Source: Saccopteryx bilineata (taxonomy: Eukaryota; Chordata; Mammalia; Chiroptera; Emballonuridae). Taken from it: a DNA stretch of 64,000 bases. The stretch covers positions 288,088,590 through 288,152,589 of the forward strand of contig NC_089492.1 of NCBI RefSeq assembly GCF_036850765.1, in the 5' to 3' direction. This document shows, in pieces, positions 44,237 through 55,489 of the stretch. Within the stretch, counting starts at the first letter, position 1. Every line of letters begins with the position of its first letter. Under the pieces are notes generated by a model, which made no database searches, was not told the DNA's origin, and was given only the letters and a program-made list of their open reading frames with translations. Both the position numbers and the translations under genes were made by a program.

Positions 44237-44310
44237 CCAGGCTGTTTCAGAATAAACATAAAATACATTCAGAACCAGGCTGTTTCAGAATAAACATAAA
44301 ATACATTCAG
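44237..44310 (+). repeat. 38-bp exact tandem duplication
   Basis: Two copies start at 44237 and 44275 with a 38-bp period; the 36 bases from CCAGGCTGTTTCAG to ATACATTCAG are identical. The lack of any difference points to a recent event or an assembly artefact. Confidence 0.95.
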
Positions 44311-45100
44311 GGCTCTGAGTCATGAGACAATAACGGGCCATCTTGCTGCTCCAGGTAAAAGCGGAAGTCCCCAGGGGGCAGGGGGGATATTAGGTGCAGA
44401 GCTTCAGGCCCGGAGCCCATAGGTTAATTACCCTGGAAGGGCCCACCAGGTCCCAACAAGCCAGTCACTGGGTAAAGGCAGCAAACATTCAAGTCCAAAG
44501 GCAGAGTTTTTGCCAGGAAGTGTCTTCCAGCGCTGGAAGTCTGCACCCTCCCGGGCACCCCCAGGGGAATTTGTGTAAGTCACCGTGAGGAACACGGGGT
44601 GGGGTGGGGCAGCATGCGGCAACTTTGGAACCCACTCTGTTTCTCTCCCTTGTTTGTCTTCTTCCCATTGCCCAGGTGGCTCCTTCCTCAACAGAGGGTA
44701 CATACAGATGGTCCCAGGTCAGGGTGCTGGAAAGGGAGCCGCCCCTCGGGGACCCCACCCGACCTAGGGAACCACAGTGAGTGGGAGGAGAAGTGACACA
44801 TCGCAGGATGTGTATGTCTGAGCTCCAGGACCCATCAGAACCTAAGCCACTTTCCTCAAAAGTGTTCTGTGGCTGTGACCTCCCCAGGTCCAGTGGTCCG
44901 GGTTTGCACCGGGAGTGGGGCCCGAGGGGAGAGGGAACAGAGGGGAGTGGAGACAGAGCGGAGAGGGCTTGTGGAAGTTCAAGGGCCAGGCGGGGTGGCT
45001 GTTTGCCTGGGGGTGGGGGCCTCAGCAGCCCCACTCTGCACTTGGTCGGTACCTTTCCTCCCCGCCCCCCGCCCCCCACCAGGTCCCAGGCTGCGGTGGA
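44311..45100. other. GC-rich unassigned stretch
   Basis: Moderately GC-rich sequence leading into the CpG-rich block. A 370-codon minus-strand frame spans 44489-45601; it has no recognisable domain, includes a repeat-encoded PA run and overlaps frames on the other strand. It is more likely a by-product of GC-rich sequence. Confidence 0.4.
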
Positions 45101-45341
45101 ATCAGCCCAGCTCTGGGACTGGACCGGCCGCAGGAGAGCCAGGGCGGCCGCTCCCGGGAGCACTTCACGAGCATCGCAGAAGCAAACGCGGACTATAAAT
45201 AAGGCGGTAAATGTCTGCAAGGCACAAGCGGGACAAGGGGGAGGTGCCACCACACAAGTGCTCACTTGAAAAACCCTAAACGTGTAAAAATCACTTTGAT
45301 CACTGTGAGCCACTGCCCGGCTCAGAGGAGAGGACGCCCGT

Positions 45342-45391
<50 letters not shown>

Positions 45392-45560
45392 CCACTTCCT
45401 GCGCAGCCGGCTTGCCGCCTGCCCCTCGGTCCTCCTGAGCGCTGCGCCCCCACCCGCAGCCTGACTCACCGCCCGCCTTAAAGGGGCAACGCTTCCGGAG
45501 GCCACCCAGCATCGCGTGTGTGTGTGGGGGTGCTCGGTGTCAACCGGCGAGGGGCCCCGA
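45101..45560. promoter_or_regulatory. CpG-rich block with TATA box, possible promoter
   Basis: By hand count about 30 CpG lie in 450 bp, far above the rest of the window. A consensus TATA box TATAAATA is at 45194-45201, and GC-box-like words occur (CCCCGCCCC-type at 45060, GGGCGGCC at 45141). A GCAGGA hexamer repeat lies inside. The block could be a promoter or CpG island for an unrecognised transcript. No downstream exon was identified, and the direction is not fixed. Confidence 0.4.
45342..45391 (+). repeat. (GCAGGA)n hexanucleotide repeat
   Basis: About eight perfect GCAGGA units. As a multiple of 3 it stays open in all frames; the minus strand gives an Ala-Pro run in one frame. Confidence 0.95.
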
Positions 45561-46212
45561 CCCCATTCCACTCTGAGGCTGACCTCTGGACTTGGCCCCA
45601 CATTTTCAACCCGGTTGGGCCTCCCTGCCCCCCCTTTCTCCCCCTACCCCTCTGCCCCCATGTTCCTTCCTTCGCCCTCCTCCTCGCCCTTCCTCTCTGG
45701 GACAGTTGTTTCAGCCCTAAAATATGCTCAAGCACCCACTCCTCCCAATCTAGAGAAAATCCCACCCCTTCGTGCCCAGCGCCTCCCTTCCCTTCTCCAA
45801 GCTCAGCTTCCACCGGGCGGGAGGGCGAACCCACCACTGTCTGGCTTGTATCCTGCCCTCGCCTCCGAGTGCCCTTTCTAAACAAGAGGATTTTTAAGTT
45901 GATGGTGTTTCTAACTTAAAGAAGGTGCGCAGACATGAAGAGGGGCTTCCGAACCCTTGGCCCAGAGTCTCCAGTGGTGAACATTTTGTCACACTTGCTT
46001 TATCATTCTGTTTAATACATGTATTTATGTATCTGTGTATATATTTGTAGTTACATATGGTGTGTGTATTTATATAACACACATATAAGTGTTTGCTTCC
46101 CACACCATTTGCAAGTAAATTGCAGGCTTCAGGTTTCCTCATCTCTAAATACTTGGCTGTTTTCACTAAGGACAAGGACATTCACGGCGCAGTTAGGACG
46201 AAAACAAAACAA
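45561..46212. other. Unassigned non-coding stretch
   Basis: C/T-rich to 45880, then AT-rich with TG-like words (46010-46090). No gene or confident repeat. Confidence 0.35.
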
Positions 46213-46400
46213 AAAAAAGCCCTAGCCTGGTAGCTCAGTTGGTTAGAAGGTAGCTCCATTGCCAAGGTTCCCGGTTCAATCCCCAGTCAGGACACATACA
46301 AGAATCAACCAGTGAATACATAAATAAGTGGAACAACAAACCAATCTCTCTCTCACTCTATCTCAAATCAATAAATAAAGAAATGCCTTAAAAAAAGAAA
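46213..46400 (+). mobile_element. tRNA-derived SINE, type D (older, short)
   Basis: Head AGCCCTAGCCTGGTAGCTCA, with A box and B box (GGTTCAATCCC), then CAGTCAGGACACATAC, TCTCTCTCTCACTC and an (AATAA)n tail. The body differs from types A, B and C and is more general among bats as far as I recall. Confidence 0.7.
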
Positions 46401-47799
46401 AAGAAAAAAGACTCTGTTAAGGATGTTCAGGGACCTCTGAGCTGCTCAGGCAATGACCTTGCAGGCTTCATTCAGCTCGACCTTTCTGTTTGTGATCTCT
46501 CTGGCTGTCCTCTGATTCTCTCCTTTCTTGGGCTTCTCTCAGGCATCCTCTCAGAGGGGTGTCTCTGCAGGGTCTTGCCTCTGTCTCATTTTCCAGCCTC
46601 TCCCTGGAGGAGGCCATGAACTCCGATGTGTCCATGGTCATCATACTCAAAGAGTGTGCAGTCTGCATCCTGGGCCCCCTTCCAAGCCTCTGCCTGAACA
46701 TCCACGGTTTTCCAGAATTGCTACCTGAACCCCCTGCAGCCCCCCACTCGCTGCCATGCCCTGCACCTCACCTTTGAATTCCGCCCCCCTTCAGACCCTC
46801 ACCTGGTTATTGGTCACACACCTGGCCTCCTTCATGCTGACCCTCTCTCATCCACGCCTCCCTTCCTGTGAAGGTCACCTGGGTCAGGCTGCCATCCTCA
46901 CTTACTGGTAAGCTGCACTTCCCACCCAGAGCCCTCAGCCCATGTTGGGGTTCAGAACAGGCCTCCTAGATGGTGTCATATCGGCCTGTGAGTCATTTTC
47001 AGTGGAAGACAATTGAGACCCTGCAGGTTCAGGAGAAACTTTTACCTCCGCCTTATAGAATTTAAATGAGTAGCCTTGCCCTAATAAGAGTCATCTCCGT
47101 AAATAACTTTTCCTGAGCTGTCTATACGGCAGGGCACACTTCTCATTACTGGATGTCTGTTCTTCTTATTGTCTTTTCTCTCCCAGAAGCCCCCAGGTGA
47201 TCTTCGGCTCAGAACCATAGCCACCTCTCTTCCCTTTCTGCCTCAAGCATGTGGCGTCTCTGACATTCCTGTGTAACTTGGGTTCCCATGTGTATGCATG
47301 GGACAACATTTGGTTATTTTCTCGTTAGACTGTCTGAGGTTTAATGATCAGACATTCTGTCTCCACGCTGCTAGGAGCGCTGTCCTTGACGTGACTAGGT
47401 CCCCTGTCTTGCCTGAAATCGCTGCCCCCAAGGTCCTTCCACTGGAGTCAAAGAGCAGATTCCTGAGCGCCTGAAAAAATAAATACTTAAAGGTCAGGGG
47501 AGGAGGGAGCATTTTCTGAGAAAAGGGTGATACTTTTCATCACATTTCTAAAAGAATTTGTGACCTCTCCTCCAAGACAAAAGAAGTGAGTGGCCCGCAT
47601 GATCAAGTTCAACTCCCAGTAGGGTCTGAGACCATTCACTCCTGACTCACTCCAGCTTTTCCAGCTCAGGTGCCCGCAGCCCACATTTCCAGCTCAACGG
47701 TTCTGAGATTTGCAGGTCACAAGAATGACCAGAGGCACTGGTTGAAAACTCAGATGCCTTGGCCCTCTTTCTGGAATTCACGCCTACCCCACCACTGAT
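46401..47799. other. Unassigned non-coding stretch, part L2-like
   Basis: 46440-46940 has L2-like C/T-rich wording (CTCCCTTCCTGTGAAGGTCA), but the match is weak. No gene is supported. 47690-47790 has a common mammalian repeat-like segment (ACTGGTTGAAAACTCAGATG). Confidence 0.35.
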
Positions 47800-47812
47800 A
47801 AATTCCTATTTA

Positions 47813-48157
47813 TCACCTGACCAGTGGATGGCGCAGTGGATGGAGCGTCAGACTGGGTGCGGAAGACCCAGGTTCGAGACCCTGAGGTCGCCAGCTTGAG
47901 CGCGGGCTCATCTGGTTTGAGCAAAGCTCACCAGCTTGGACCCAAGGTCGCTGGCTCCAGCAAGGGGTTACTCCATCTGCTGAAGGCCCATGGTCAAGGC
48001 ACATATGAGAAAGCAATCAATGAACAACTAAGGTGTTACAACGAAAAGCTGATGATTGATGCTTCTTATCTCTCTCCATTCCTGTCTGTCTGTCCCTATC
48101 TATCCCTCTCTCTGACTCTCTCTCTGTCCCTGTAAAAAAATAAATAATTTATTTTTA
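47813..48157 (+). mobile_element. tRNA-derived SINE, type B, full length
   Basis: Head CACCTGACCAGTGGATGGCG, B box GGTTCGAGACC, then CGCCAGCTTGAGCGCGGGCT, GGACCCAAGGTCGCTGGCTC, CACATATGAGAAAGC and the CT-rich end. The target duplication AAATTCCTATTTA is perfect at 47800-47812 and 48158-48170. Confidence 0.93.
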
Positions 48158-48170
48158 AAATTCCTATTTA

Positions 48171-49069
48171 GCCCTCAATGTCCAATTCAAACCTCAGCAC
48201 CTTGGGTGGAGTCTTCCCTGGTCCTTCTCAGGTTAGGTAGGTAAAGGCGATGTTGCTGTAACAAGGAGCCCCCATCCCCATGGAGTGCCGCACACTGACC
48301 TGAGGAGCATGGGCACACAGCCCCAGCCCCACCCACTGCGAGGGAGGCTGGGAACTGTGGTTCCTGGCAGGGTGGTCCTGTGCCCACCGCCCACAGTCAC
48401 CTGTCCCAGTAGAAATAAATGCTGTTCTGTGAGAAAACGGAAACAGAAGTCTTGGGCACTGACTATGCCAGGCATTATGATGGCTATTTTCTGACATCAT
48501 CCTTTTAATCCTCACTGTACTTTCCCCCCATGCTGAGATGGCTGGGACGGCTCGCCACCAGCCGCCTCCCCGAGGCACGCGAGGTCCTCTCTCCTGGGGC
48601 ACCGACTTCGTTGGGTTTCTGTGTGTCCGCCTACAGCATGTACTTCGTCAGTGTTCCGCTAAGTGGCGAACAGAGTGAATTATTAAATTAGTTCGGGGAA
48701 ATTATGTAATGTCACCTCATTGGCTACTTTTGTATATCCCCTTCGGTCCCCTGAGCAATAATAAGGCCTTGGTCCCTGCAAGAGATCAGGCAGAGTCTCC
48801 CCCCCCGTACTGTACTGGGTATGATGACTCCCAGCACCCTCGCAATCCTAAAATGCTGCATTTCTCCTCCACCTCGGCCACAGGGGTCTTCACTGATGAC
48901 AGTTCAGAGTATGTTCCTTCTGCCACTCAGCACATCTGTGCTAAGTGCTTCCCGGCCACAGGTCCGCTCCAGCTGCTGAGCACTGGGTCACACATGCAGG
49001 CGGCCCCTGCTCTAAGGAAGGAAGAGCATTCTGGGAGGAAAAGACGGGTCACCACATCCACGAGAAAAT
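48171..49069. other. Unassigned non-coding stretch
   Basis: Frames at 48228-48602 and 48709-49071 carry no domain. The segment 48460-48520 (CATTATGATGGCTATTTTCT, then CATCATCCTTTTAATCCTCA) resembles a MIR tail. Confidence 0.35.
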
Positions 49070-49420
49070 GAAATAAGCAGCTCAGACAGAGATAAGAAGT
49101 GGGAAGAAGATAAAACAGGACCTGATGAGAACCACATGCCTGAGGCCCGGGGAAGGCCTGTCTCTCCAAGGAGTGACAAATTGATGGAGGCCTGAACAGA
49201 GAAGGGACAGCTGTGCAGAGCGGTCCTGGCAGAGAGAACAAGCAGCCAGCCGGGTGGCCAGGGCAGAGCAGACAGAGCTGGTGAGGAGAGAGCCGGGAGC
49301 CAGTCAGGGCCAGCGGGCACAGGGATGCCCAGACCAGGGGCTGGGACCTGTTGTGACGGGACAGTAAGTCATGCCAGCTCTGGGCAGGGCAGTGAGGCAA
49401 TTCCATTTAGCTCGTTAGAC
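49070..49420 (-). mobile_element. Possible L2 LINE body, reverse strand
   Basis: Purine-rich wording such as CACATGCCTGAGGCCCGGGG, then GGCAGAGAGAACAAGC and GGTGGCCAGGGCAGAGCAG, resembles the complement of the L2 region that precedes its 3' end. The match is weak. Confidence 0.35.
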
Positions 49421-50555
49421 AGCTACCCCAGAGGCTGTGCTGGGGGGTGGGGCAGGGGGGCTGCAGGGCCAGGGCAGAAGCAGGGCCCACGGTGAGACTT
49501 TTGAATGGTCCACCGGAGGTCCTCCATTTTGAAGGAGGCTCCGACCAGGGTGACGGCAGCCAAGATGAGAAGTGGTCCATCTGTGTGTAGATGAAGAAAA
49601 AGGCCACGTGCTGAACCTGACACGCTCAGAGGAGGTCTGCATGGCGGCCTTGCAGACTCAGAGACCTAACGGAACCGCACAGGATGGTCTGGAATTCAAA
49701 CGTTCTAACTAAAAGCGGTGCGAAGTGTGTAGTCAGGTCCTGGGCGGTATTTTTCTCTAACAGAGGTCCCTGCTTACCTTCCTTGAGCCTGTCTGCTGTC
49801 TTTTTGCATCTACAATAACACACCTGATGACATACCTTTGAAATGGAAGAGTCCCCACAGCCACCCTCCCAGAGCAGGAACCACAAATCCCCTCATTGTT
49901 ACTATTATCATGTTCATTGCTGTGAACTTTACCTTCCTGTGGACAAAGAAGTAGAAGTTGTTTTGCTTTTTATCGGATCCCAGAGATCCCCCCTTGCTTT
50001 GCTTTCTCCGCCTCCCTGGTCCATCCCCAGTGGCTTGCACGGAGCCCCGACGTCTTCCCCTTTGATTCTAAGTATAAAGCAAGTGGTAAAATCGCCGTTT
50101 TTCGGAGCACGTTCTCAGTCCATGGAGATTTTGCTTCCTGGCAAGTGTCGCCAGTTTGGCTCAAAGAAACTCATAAAAATCTCTTACAGGTTTGGACATT
50201 TCTTACGTTGGGATGTGTTTAATAGCCCAGAGGCCTTGCTGAAAATGCTTCTCTCTGGATAGTTATGATCTCCTCATCTCCTATGGTGTTAACACTTATT
50301 GATTACCTCTCCGGGAGCACAGGACCTTCGTGGTGTCAGTGTGATCTCCCACTTCCTTGGTGCCCTAAGGCTGAACCCCATCTTTAACTTTGCAGATGAT
50401 ACTGCCTTCGTCACCTTCGGGCAGTATGTATCCCTGAAGATAATCATAGACATTGGCCCTGCATGCATCAGGCCCAGTCCTATTGGAAAGAAAGACAATG
50501 AACAAACACACAAATCTAAATGATACCTGTGAGGAGTGGTACACAACCCTGGGAG
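49421..50555. other. Unassigned non-coding stretch
   Basis: No gene is recognised. A 139-codon frame (49843-50262) and a shorter frame (50299-50523, LNPIFNFADDTAFVTFGQYVS) look protein-like in composition, but no family is recognised and splice context is not convincing. Confidence 0.35.
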
Positions 50556-50559
50556 GATG

Positions 50560-50870
50560 CAGAAGAGGGGGCTCTGGCCCACCAAGAGCAGTGAAGGCAG
50601 GCTCTGCGGAGCTGACAGGTAAGGAAGAAGTGGGGCAGGGCAGAGAGCCTGCGGGATGAATCAACAGCATGTGCAAAGGTTCTGGGGCAGAAAGGTCAAG
50701 GCTCCTTCCAGGAATTTTTATTGAGCAGATAGCAAGGAAGGCAGGGTGGGGACAAGTATGGGTGGCTTTGTTTGTTTGGAGTGGAAGCCAGAGGCATTCC
50801 TTCATGATCTGTGAGGATGAGAAACCAGGTCAAAAGCCTCCAGAGCCAACAGGGTTTGATAAAGGCATTA
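50560..50870 (-). mobile_element. L2 LINE fragment, reverse strand
   Basis: The complement of L2 is seen in GCATGTGCAAAGGTTCTGGG and GCAGAAAGGTCAAGGCTCC, followed by GGTGGCTTTGTTTGTTTGGA. No coding capacity. Confidence 0.55.
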
Positions 50871-51978
50871 AAACAAACAAACAAAAAAAGAAACCAGCAT
50901 TTCCCAGATTATATCCTTGGTTTGAGGAAAAGATATGTTGCTGAAAGTAGATATTTGATCTAGAGATGGTAAGTGTTATTTAAATCCCATGGTTTATATT
51001 GATGACCCAAGCTCTACTGAAATCTCCCCACTAGCCCAGAGGAAAGCAAATAAAATCAATCTAGCATTTATAAGTACCCATGGCTCTGACATTCTTGAGT
51101 AGAATTCTTGAATCCCACAGAAGGAGAGGAAGAATGTCCCAGTTGCTCATTTAGCTATCATTTATCCTGGTGAAAATTTTAGGGCAGTCCAAAGTTTGCC
51201 AAAACTGTTATGAGTCAACTTAAAGGAGCTCTTCCGTGGCTCCCAGTCTGGGGAATTTGCCTACTAAATCTTTCTTGATTAAAAAAAAAAGAAAGTGGCT
51301 CATCAGACTAGTGAGAATGAATTATCCCTTAGAATACAGACATCACTGTCCCTCATTTTTATTGACCTATTTTTTACTGTTAACTTGGAGCATCTAGAAG
51401 CAAGGCAGCCCAACCTCCCCCTCAGCCCCTGGCCTGCTCTTTGAAAGAATTCACTGGGGAGAAGCTGCCTCATTGCAAAACCCATGAAATGCCTGCCATT
51501 TACAGAAAGAGGTTTCTGTAGCCTGCAGCAAACCGAGCAAAGAGCAAAATAAAAAAAACAAACAGAACTCAAGGGAGGAACGTGCTCAAGACAATACGTT
51601 AACATTCAAATAATATTTTTTTACAGTAGAAAGCTAACTTGGACCTGGTTTGAAAGAGGGGGAAAAAAAACTGAGGCAGAGTCAGGGCACAAAAATTAAG
51701 ATTTTTTTCCCCCTCCAAATCCTGAAAACATTCATGTTGGAGATGAATGCAGGGGTCAGGGGTTACGCTAGAGCTTGTTTTGGAAGCATGTCAGTGTGGC
51801 TATGTAAGGTTATCCCAAACCCTTACACCCTGGGAATTTATCCCAAGGAAATCCTTTGAATGAGAAGAAAAATAAGTTGGATGAGCACATGTTTATCACA
51901 TCGTTATTTGCAGTATTTTGAAGAAGTTAGATGTGTTTTTGGACAGCGTGAGAGTAAGTGTGATGTGTGAGTCAAATG
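50871..51978. other. Unassigned non-coding stretch
   Basis: AT-rich with A runs (51280, 51550, 51661). The part 51690-51960 (TATGTAAGGTTATCCCAAAC, GGAATTTATCCCAAGG) resembles distal L1 ORF2. No gene. Confidence 0.35.
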
Positions 51979-51986
51979 GCCTAATA

Positions 51987-53033
51987 CAGTGATTTTTCAA
52001 CCTCTTTCATCTCATGGGACATAGAAACTAATTACTAAAATTCTGCAGCACACCAAAAAATATATTTTTTGCTGATCTGACCAAAAAAAATAATAAAAGG
52101 TATAATTTTGATTTATTCATACTGGATGGCTATTGTTGTGTTGGCTGTTGTCGTTTTTTATTTGACTATCTAAGAAGAAAGAGGTGAGTGCCTCTGTGTC
52201 CCAGTAGACCCGAGCTCTACGTCAATCAGGCATCCCTACACTCCTGCTTATCAGCAGGGCTGGCAGCCACTCCGAGACTACTCTTGAGGCAGCTATGAGG
52301 ATTCTACTAATCAGTGCTGACACTAACCGCCACTGGAGGAAAAGCACGAGACCGACACACAGAGTTAGTTGCAAGAATCACACAGGCAATTTATTACTCA
52401 CAAATCCTTTTGGCGTGCCTGGGTACAGCGTAAGGGGGTCCCGTCGGCGTGCTCCTCTCGGCTGTCTTTGGGCAGAGCTCAGAGCAGCGTGGAGATGGTC
52501 CACGTTCAATGTTGGAGTCTGGGCGACTACCGCAGCAAGGGGGCCCCTCAGCTTTAGTACCTTTTCTGGCCAACGCCTCCTGGTCAATCTACAGATTAAC
52601 CACCTTTTTGGGAGTTCCTCACAGGGAACCCCTTTTATGTTAATCTTCTGAAATGTTACATAAAGCCACTTATTAAGATGTTCCTAGGGAAGCTTTTTAT
52701 TTATGTTAACTTACAGAGTTATGACGACAAGCCACTTCTTATCTATGTATAACTTCACACACACACTAACTGGGCCCTGCTCGAAAGTCAGAGTCCGTTT
52801 ATCACATCTGCACATACTACATATATTAATTCCTATCCAGACGGCATAACTTTATTTATAAATTTCCTTAATTAATTTTAATATTATATCTCAATTACTT
52901 TGATATATTTTCATATATTTTATATTTCCGTATATTTAATTTCTATAACATTATATCTATTACTACAACACCCTGACTAAACAGAGATTGCATATTTGAA
53001 ACATTCCGGCGGCACACCAGTTGAGAATCGCTT
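51987..53033. mobile_element. Non-autonomous hAT element split by an LTR
   Basis: Left end CAGTGATTTTTCAACC, right end CAGTTGAGAATCGCTT. The left part reads ATTACTAAAATTCTGCAGCA and AATATATTTTTTGCTGATC; the right part holds GCGGCACACCAGTTGAG. The target duplication is GCCTAATA (51979-51986) against GTCTAATC (53034-53041), 6 of 8, with central TA. A solo LTR occupies 52197-52970; without it the element is about 268 bp. It has no transposase. Confidence 0.82.
52197..52970 (-). mobile_element. Solo LTR, reverse strand, 774 bp, 5-bp duplication
   Basis: On the minus strand it begins TGTTGTAGTAATAGATAT and ends CTACTGGGACA. A poly(A)-type signal GTAATAAATTGCCTG lies at about 52390. The flanks CTCTG (52192-52196) and CCCTG (52971-52975) match at 4 of 5; removing the LTR and one copy restores a continuous hAT element. 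A 5-bp duplication is usual for ERVL-like elements. The U3 side (52850-52970) is very AT-rich. No retroviral gene remains. Confidence 0.78.
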
Positions 53034-53041
53034 GTCTAATC

Positions 53042-53575
53042 CCACTCAGCATCCGTGACCGTGTGGCGGAGGGCATGGGCGCAGGAGGGGTGCCAGGGAG
53101 GTGGAGGCGAGCTGGTCCGGGGACGAGATGAGGGAAGGCCTGACAAGGTTGTCACCTCGAGGTTAGAGGGGAGAGCTTGGTCACAGGGGTGTTGAAAGGG
53201 CCATTTAAATGTGCGCTGGGAGAGATAGGAGAGGACCTGGAGTGACGGTAAGTTTGGGTGTTTGGTGATGTAACCAGCGAAGATGGAGAGCCCCAGTGAG
53301 TGAGCCTGGCGTCCGCCTGTCTGATGGTTTTGGGGGCTGGAGTGAAGGGTGGGTGGACAGTAGGCGGTTCTGACGCTAAGGTTACACGCCACCCAAAACC
53401 CAGACAGGGACACCCAGGAAGAGGTGATGGTGGCACATGTGGGTCTGGGCTGAGAGAGATGAGTGGCTGAAGAGAAATCACAATAAATACATGTTTTCCC
53501 TAAGAAACGTAAAGTCGTCCTGGTCCGGACTCGGGCGGGGCTTTCCCAGGCAGCTCGGGAAGCTCTCTCCTCCGT
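53042..53575. other. Unassigned non-coding stretch
   Basis: G-rich sequence with overlapping minus-strand frames (53036-53481). I recognise no gene and no repeat. Confidence 0.35.
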
Positions 53576-53579
53576 GAGG

Positions 53580-54600
53580 TCTTGAACTTTTTCTTACTTC
53601 TGCATTGGTTTCATTCCATTTCGTTTTTAAAAAATTTATTTAAAAGTAAACATTGGCCCTGGCCAGTTGGCTCAGTGGATAGAGCATCGGCCCAGAGTGC
53701 CGACATCCTGGGTTCGGTACCGGGTTTGATCCCCAGTCAGGGCACATATGAGAAGCGACCGTCTGTTTCTCTCCCCCGCCCTCTCCCCCTTCTCTCTCTC
53801 TTCTCCTCCTGCAGCCAGGGGCTCGATTGGTTTGAGTGTTGGGCCCGGGCAGGGGTTGCCGGGTGGATCCTGATCGGGGTGCATGAGGGAGTCTCTCTCT
53901 ACCTCCCCTCCTCTCACTTATAAAAAAAAAAGAGTAAATATTCCTTTCCAAGCTGTCCATTTTTACTGTACAAAAATAAACTAGAAAGTACAGATAATTA
54001 AGAAGAAAAATTAAAATCACCGAACACGTTGGCAGACAGTCTTCTAGCTCTTACTCCCTAGTGCGGCCTGTGACCCGGGCCAAGATTCCTCCTGGCTGCG
54101 CTCAGTGAAGGGGGCCCCGTCGACCAACACCACAGTGAAGATGAAATACTATCTGCATTGTTGTTTCTCTAAAAAGCTGGATTGTTTAATGAATGTGTTC
54201 CTGTAAACACACTCTTCTTTTTACCAAAGTGCAACTCAGGTAGATGATGTTTTAGAGTGTGGTTTCCATGTGTATTGATACGTTGTAAACAACCTTTACA
54301 CGCTCATGTCAGTCTGTACACTCCCGAGCCCTGCCTCGTCCTGAGTTCAATTCTATGGCCTAGCCAACAGTTATCTCCATCCTTCGTTATAGGACAGAAT
54401 GTATTGCCAGCGTCCGCCCTGCCTGCTTGTCTACTTTCTAGAAAGGGAAGTGCTGGATCGAAGAATGTGCCTGATTTTCAGCTTTTGATGGAGGTTGGCA
54501 AACTGTCTTCCAAAATTCTACCAGTTGGTCCTTTCATTCTTTCACCTTATGAAAACATTTGCGCCCTATTACGGAAATAGCGCCTATTAACTGCCAACAG
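53580..54600 (-). mobile_element. L1-like 3' UTR, reverse strand, with nested SINE
   Basis: Complement of old L1 3' UTR in 53943-54020 and 54360-54560 (GTCTACTTTCTAGAAAGGGA, TTGGCAAACTGTCTTCCAAA). The SINE at 53655 lies within it. The match is moderate. Confidence 0.5.
53655..53932 (+). mobile_element. tRNA-derived SINE, older type A variant (short)
   Basis: Head GGCCCTGGCCAGTTGGCTCA with A box GTGGATAGAGC, a partly duplicated B-box region (GGTTCGGTACCGGGTTTGAT), a CT-rich body, CTCGATTGGTTTGAG, and GGGTGGATCCTGATCGG. It lacks the CTCCATTGGAGC-to-module section of young copies. The target duplication is AGTAAACATT against AGTAAATATT. Confidence 0.85.
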
Positions 54601-54825
54601 AACGCGGATCAGCAAGCCAATAAAGGAAGGTGAGGAGCCCACAAGTCCGCTTCCCGCCTGCAGCTTTGTGCTTCTGTCATTTGGGAGAATTCTGCCCGTC
54701 CCTGCCTATGCAGGGGTCCCACTGACTGGGTGGCTTCAGGCCAGTTCCTCAATGTCTCCAAGTTCGTTCCTTCACTTCTAAATTGATGACGGCAACAGCA
54801 GCGTGTCACAGGCTGTCATGTTGCC
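54601..54825. other. Unassigned non-coding stretch
   Basis: MIR-like wording near 54720-54790 (CTTCAGGCCAGTTCCTCAAT). No gene. Confidence 0.35.
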
Positions 54826-54844
54826 ATAAGAATGCATGGCCAGC

Positions 54845-55182
54845 TGCCTGACCAGGTGGTGGCGCAGTAGATAGAGCGTCGGACTGGGACGCAGAGACCC
54901 AGGTTCGAAACCCCAAGGTTGCCAGCTTGAGTGCGGGCTCATCTGGTTTGAGCAAAGTTCACCAGCTTGAGCCCAAGGTGCCTGGCTTGAGCAAGGGGTC
55001 ACTCATTCTGCTGTAGTCTCCCAGTCAGAGCACATATGAGAAAGCAATCAATGAACAAGTAAGGAGCCACAACGAAGAATTGGTGCTTCTCATCTCTCTC
55101 CCTTCCAGTCTGTCTGTCCCTATCTGTCCCTCTCTCTGACTCTCTGTCTCTCTGTCTCTGTCACCAAAAAAAAAAAAAAAAA
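54845..55182 (+). mobile_element. tRNA-derived SINE, type B, full length
   Basis: Head GCCTGACCAGGTGGTGGCGC, B box GGTTCGAAACC, then TTGAGTGCGGGCTCATCTGG and the CT-rich 3' part with an A tail of 18. The flanks AAGAATGCATGGCCAGC and AAGGAATGCACAGTCAGC are a degenerate target duplication. Confidence 0.9.
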
Positions 55183-55199
55183 AGGAATGCACAGTCAGC

Positions 55200-55488
55200 C
55201 TCTAGCCTCGTCCGTGCCTGGCCCTGCTCCTCAAGTACTGTTTGCACTCTGCCTTCCGAGTTGGGTGATACAGACACACCTCTTCCCTGGGGACTCAGGC
55301 CTAGAGCTCCAGTCACAGACACTATTGGGCGTCACATTTTCATTTGGTCCCTGCTGACCTAGTTACAAGATCCTGCCACGGTCATCTGTCCTCCGAGGCA
55401 CCTGGGCACAAACCACCAGAACACCTCCGTCCCGCACCTCACAGTTCACTGCATTTCTGCAAGTTCTGTTTTCCCGCCATACAGCACG
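55200..55488. other. Unassigned non-coding stretch
   Basis: No gene or repeat recognised. Confidence 0.35.
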
Positions 55489-55489
55489 A

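Noticed and set aside
44489..45601. 370-codon minus-strand frame
   Set aside because: No recognisable domain, overlaps open frames on the plus strand, contains a repeat-encoded Ala-Pro run and lies in GC-rich sequence with few chance stops.
49843..50523. Possible host exons (frames of 139 and 74 codons)
   Set aside because: No family resemblance and no convincing splice sites, and frames also occur on the other strand. Left as unassigned.
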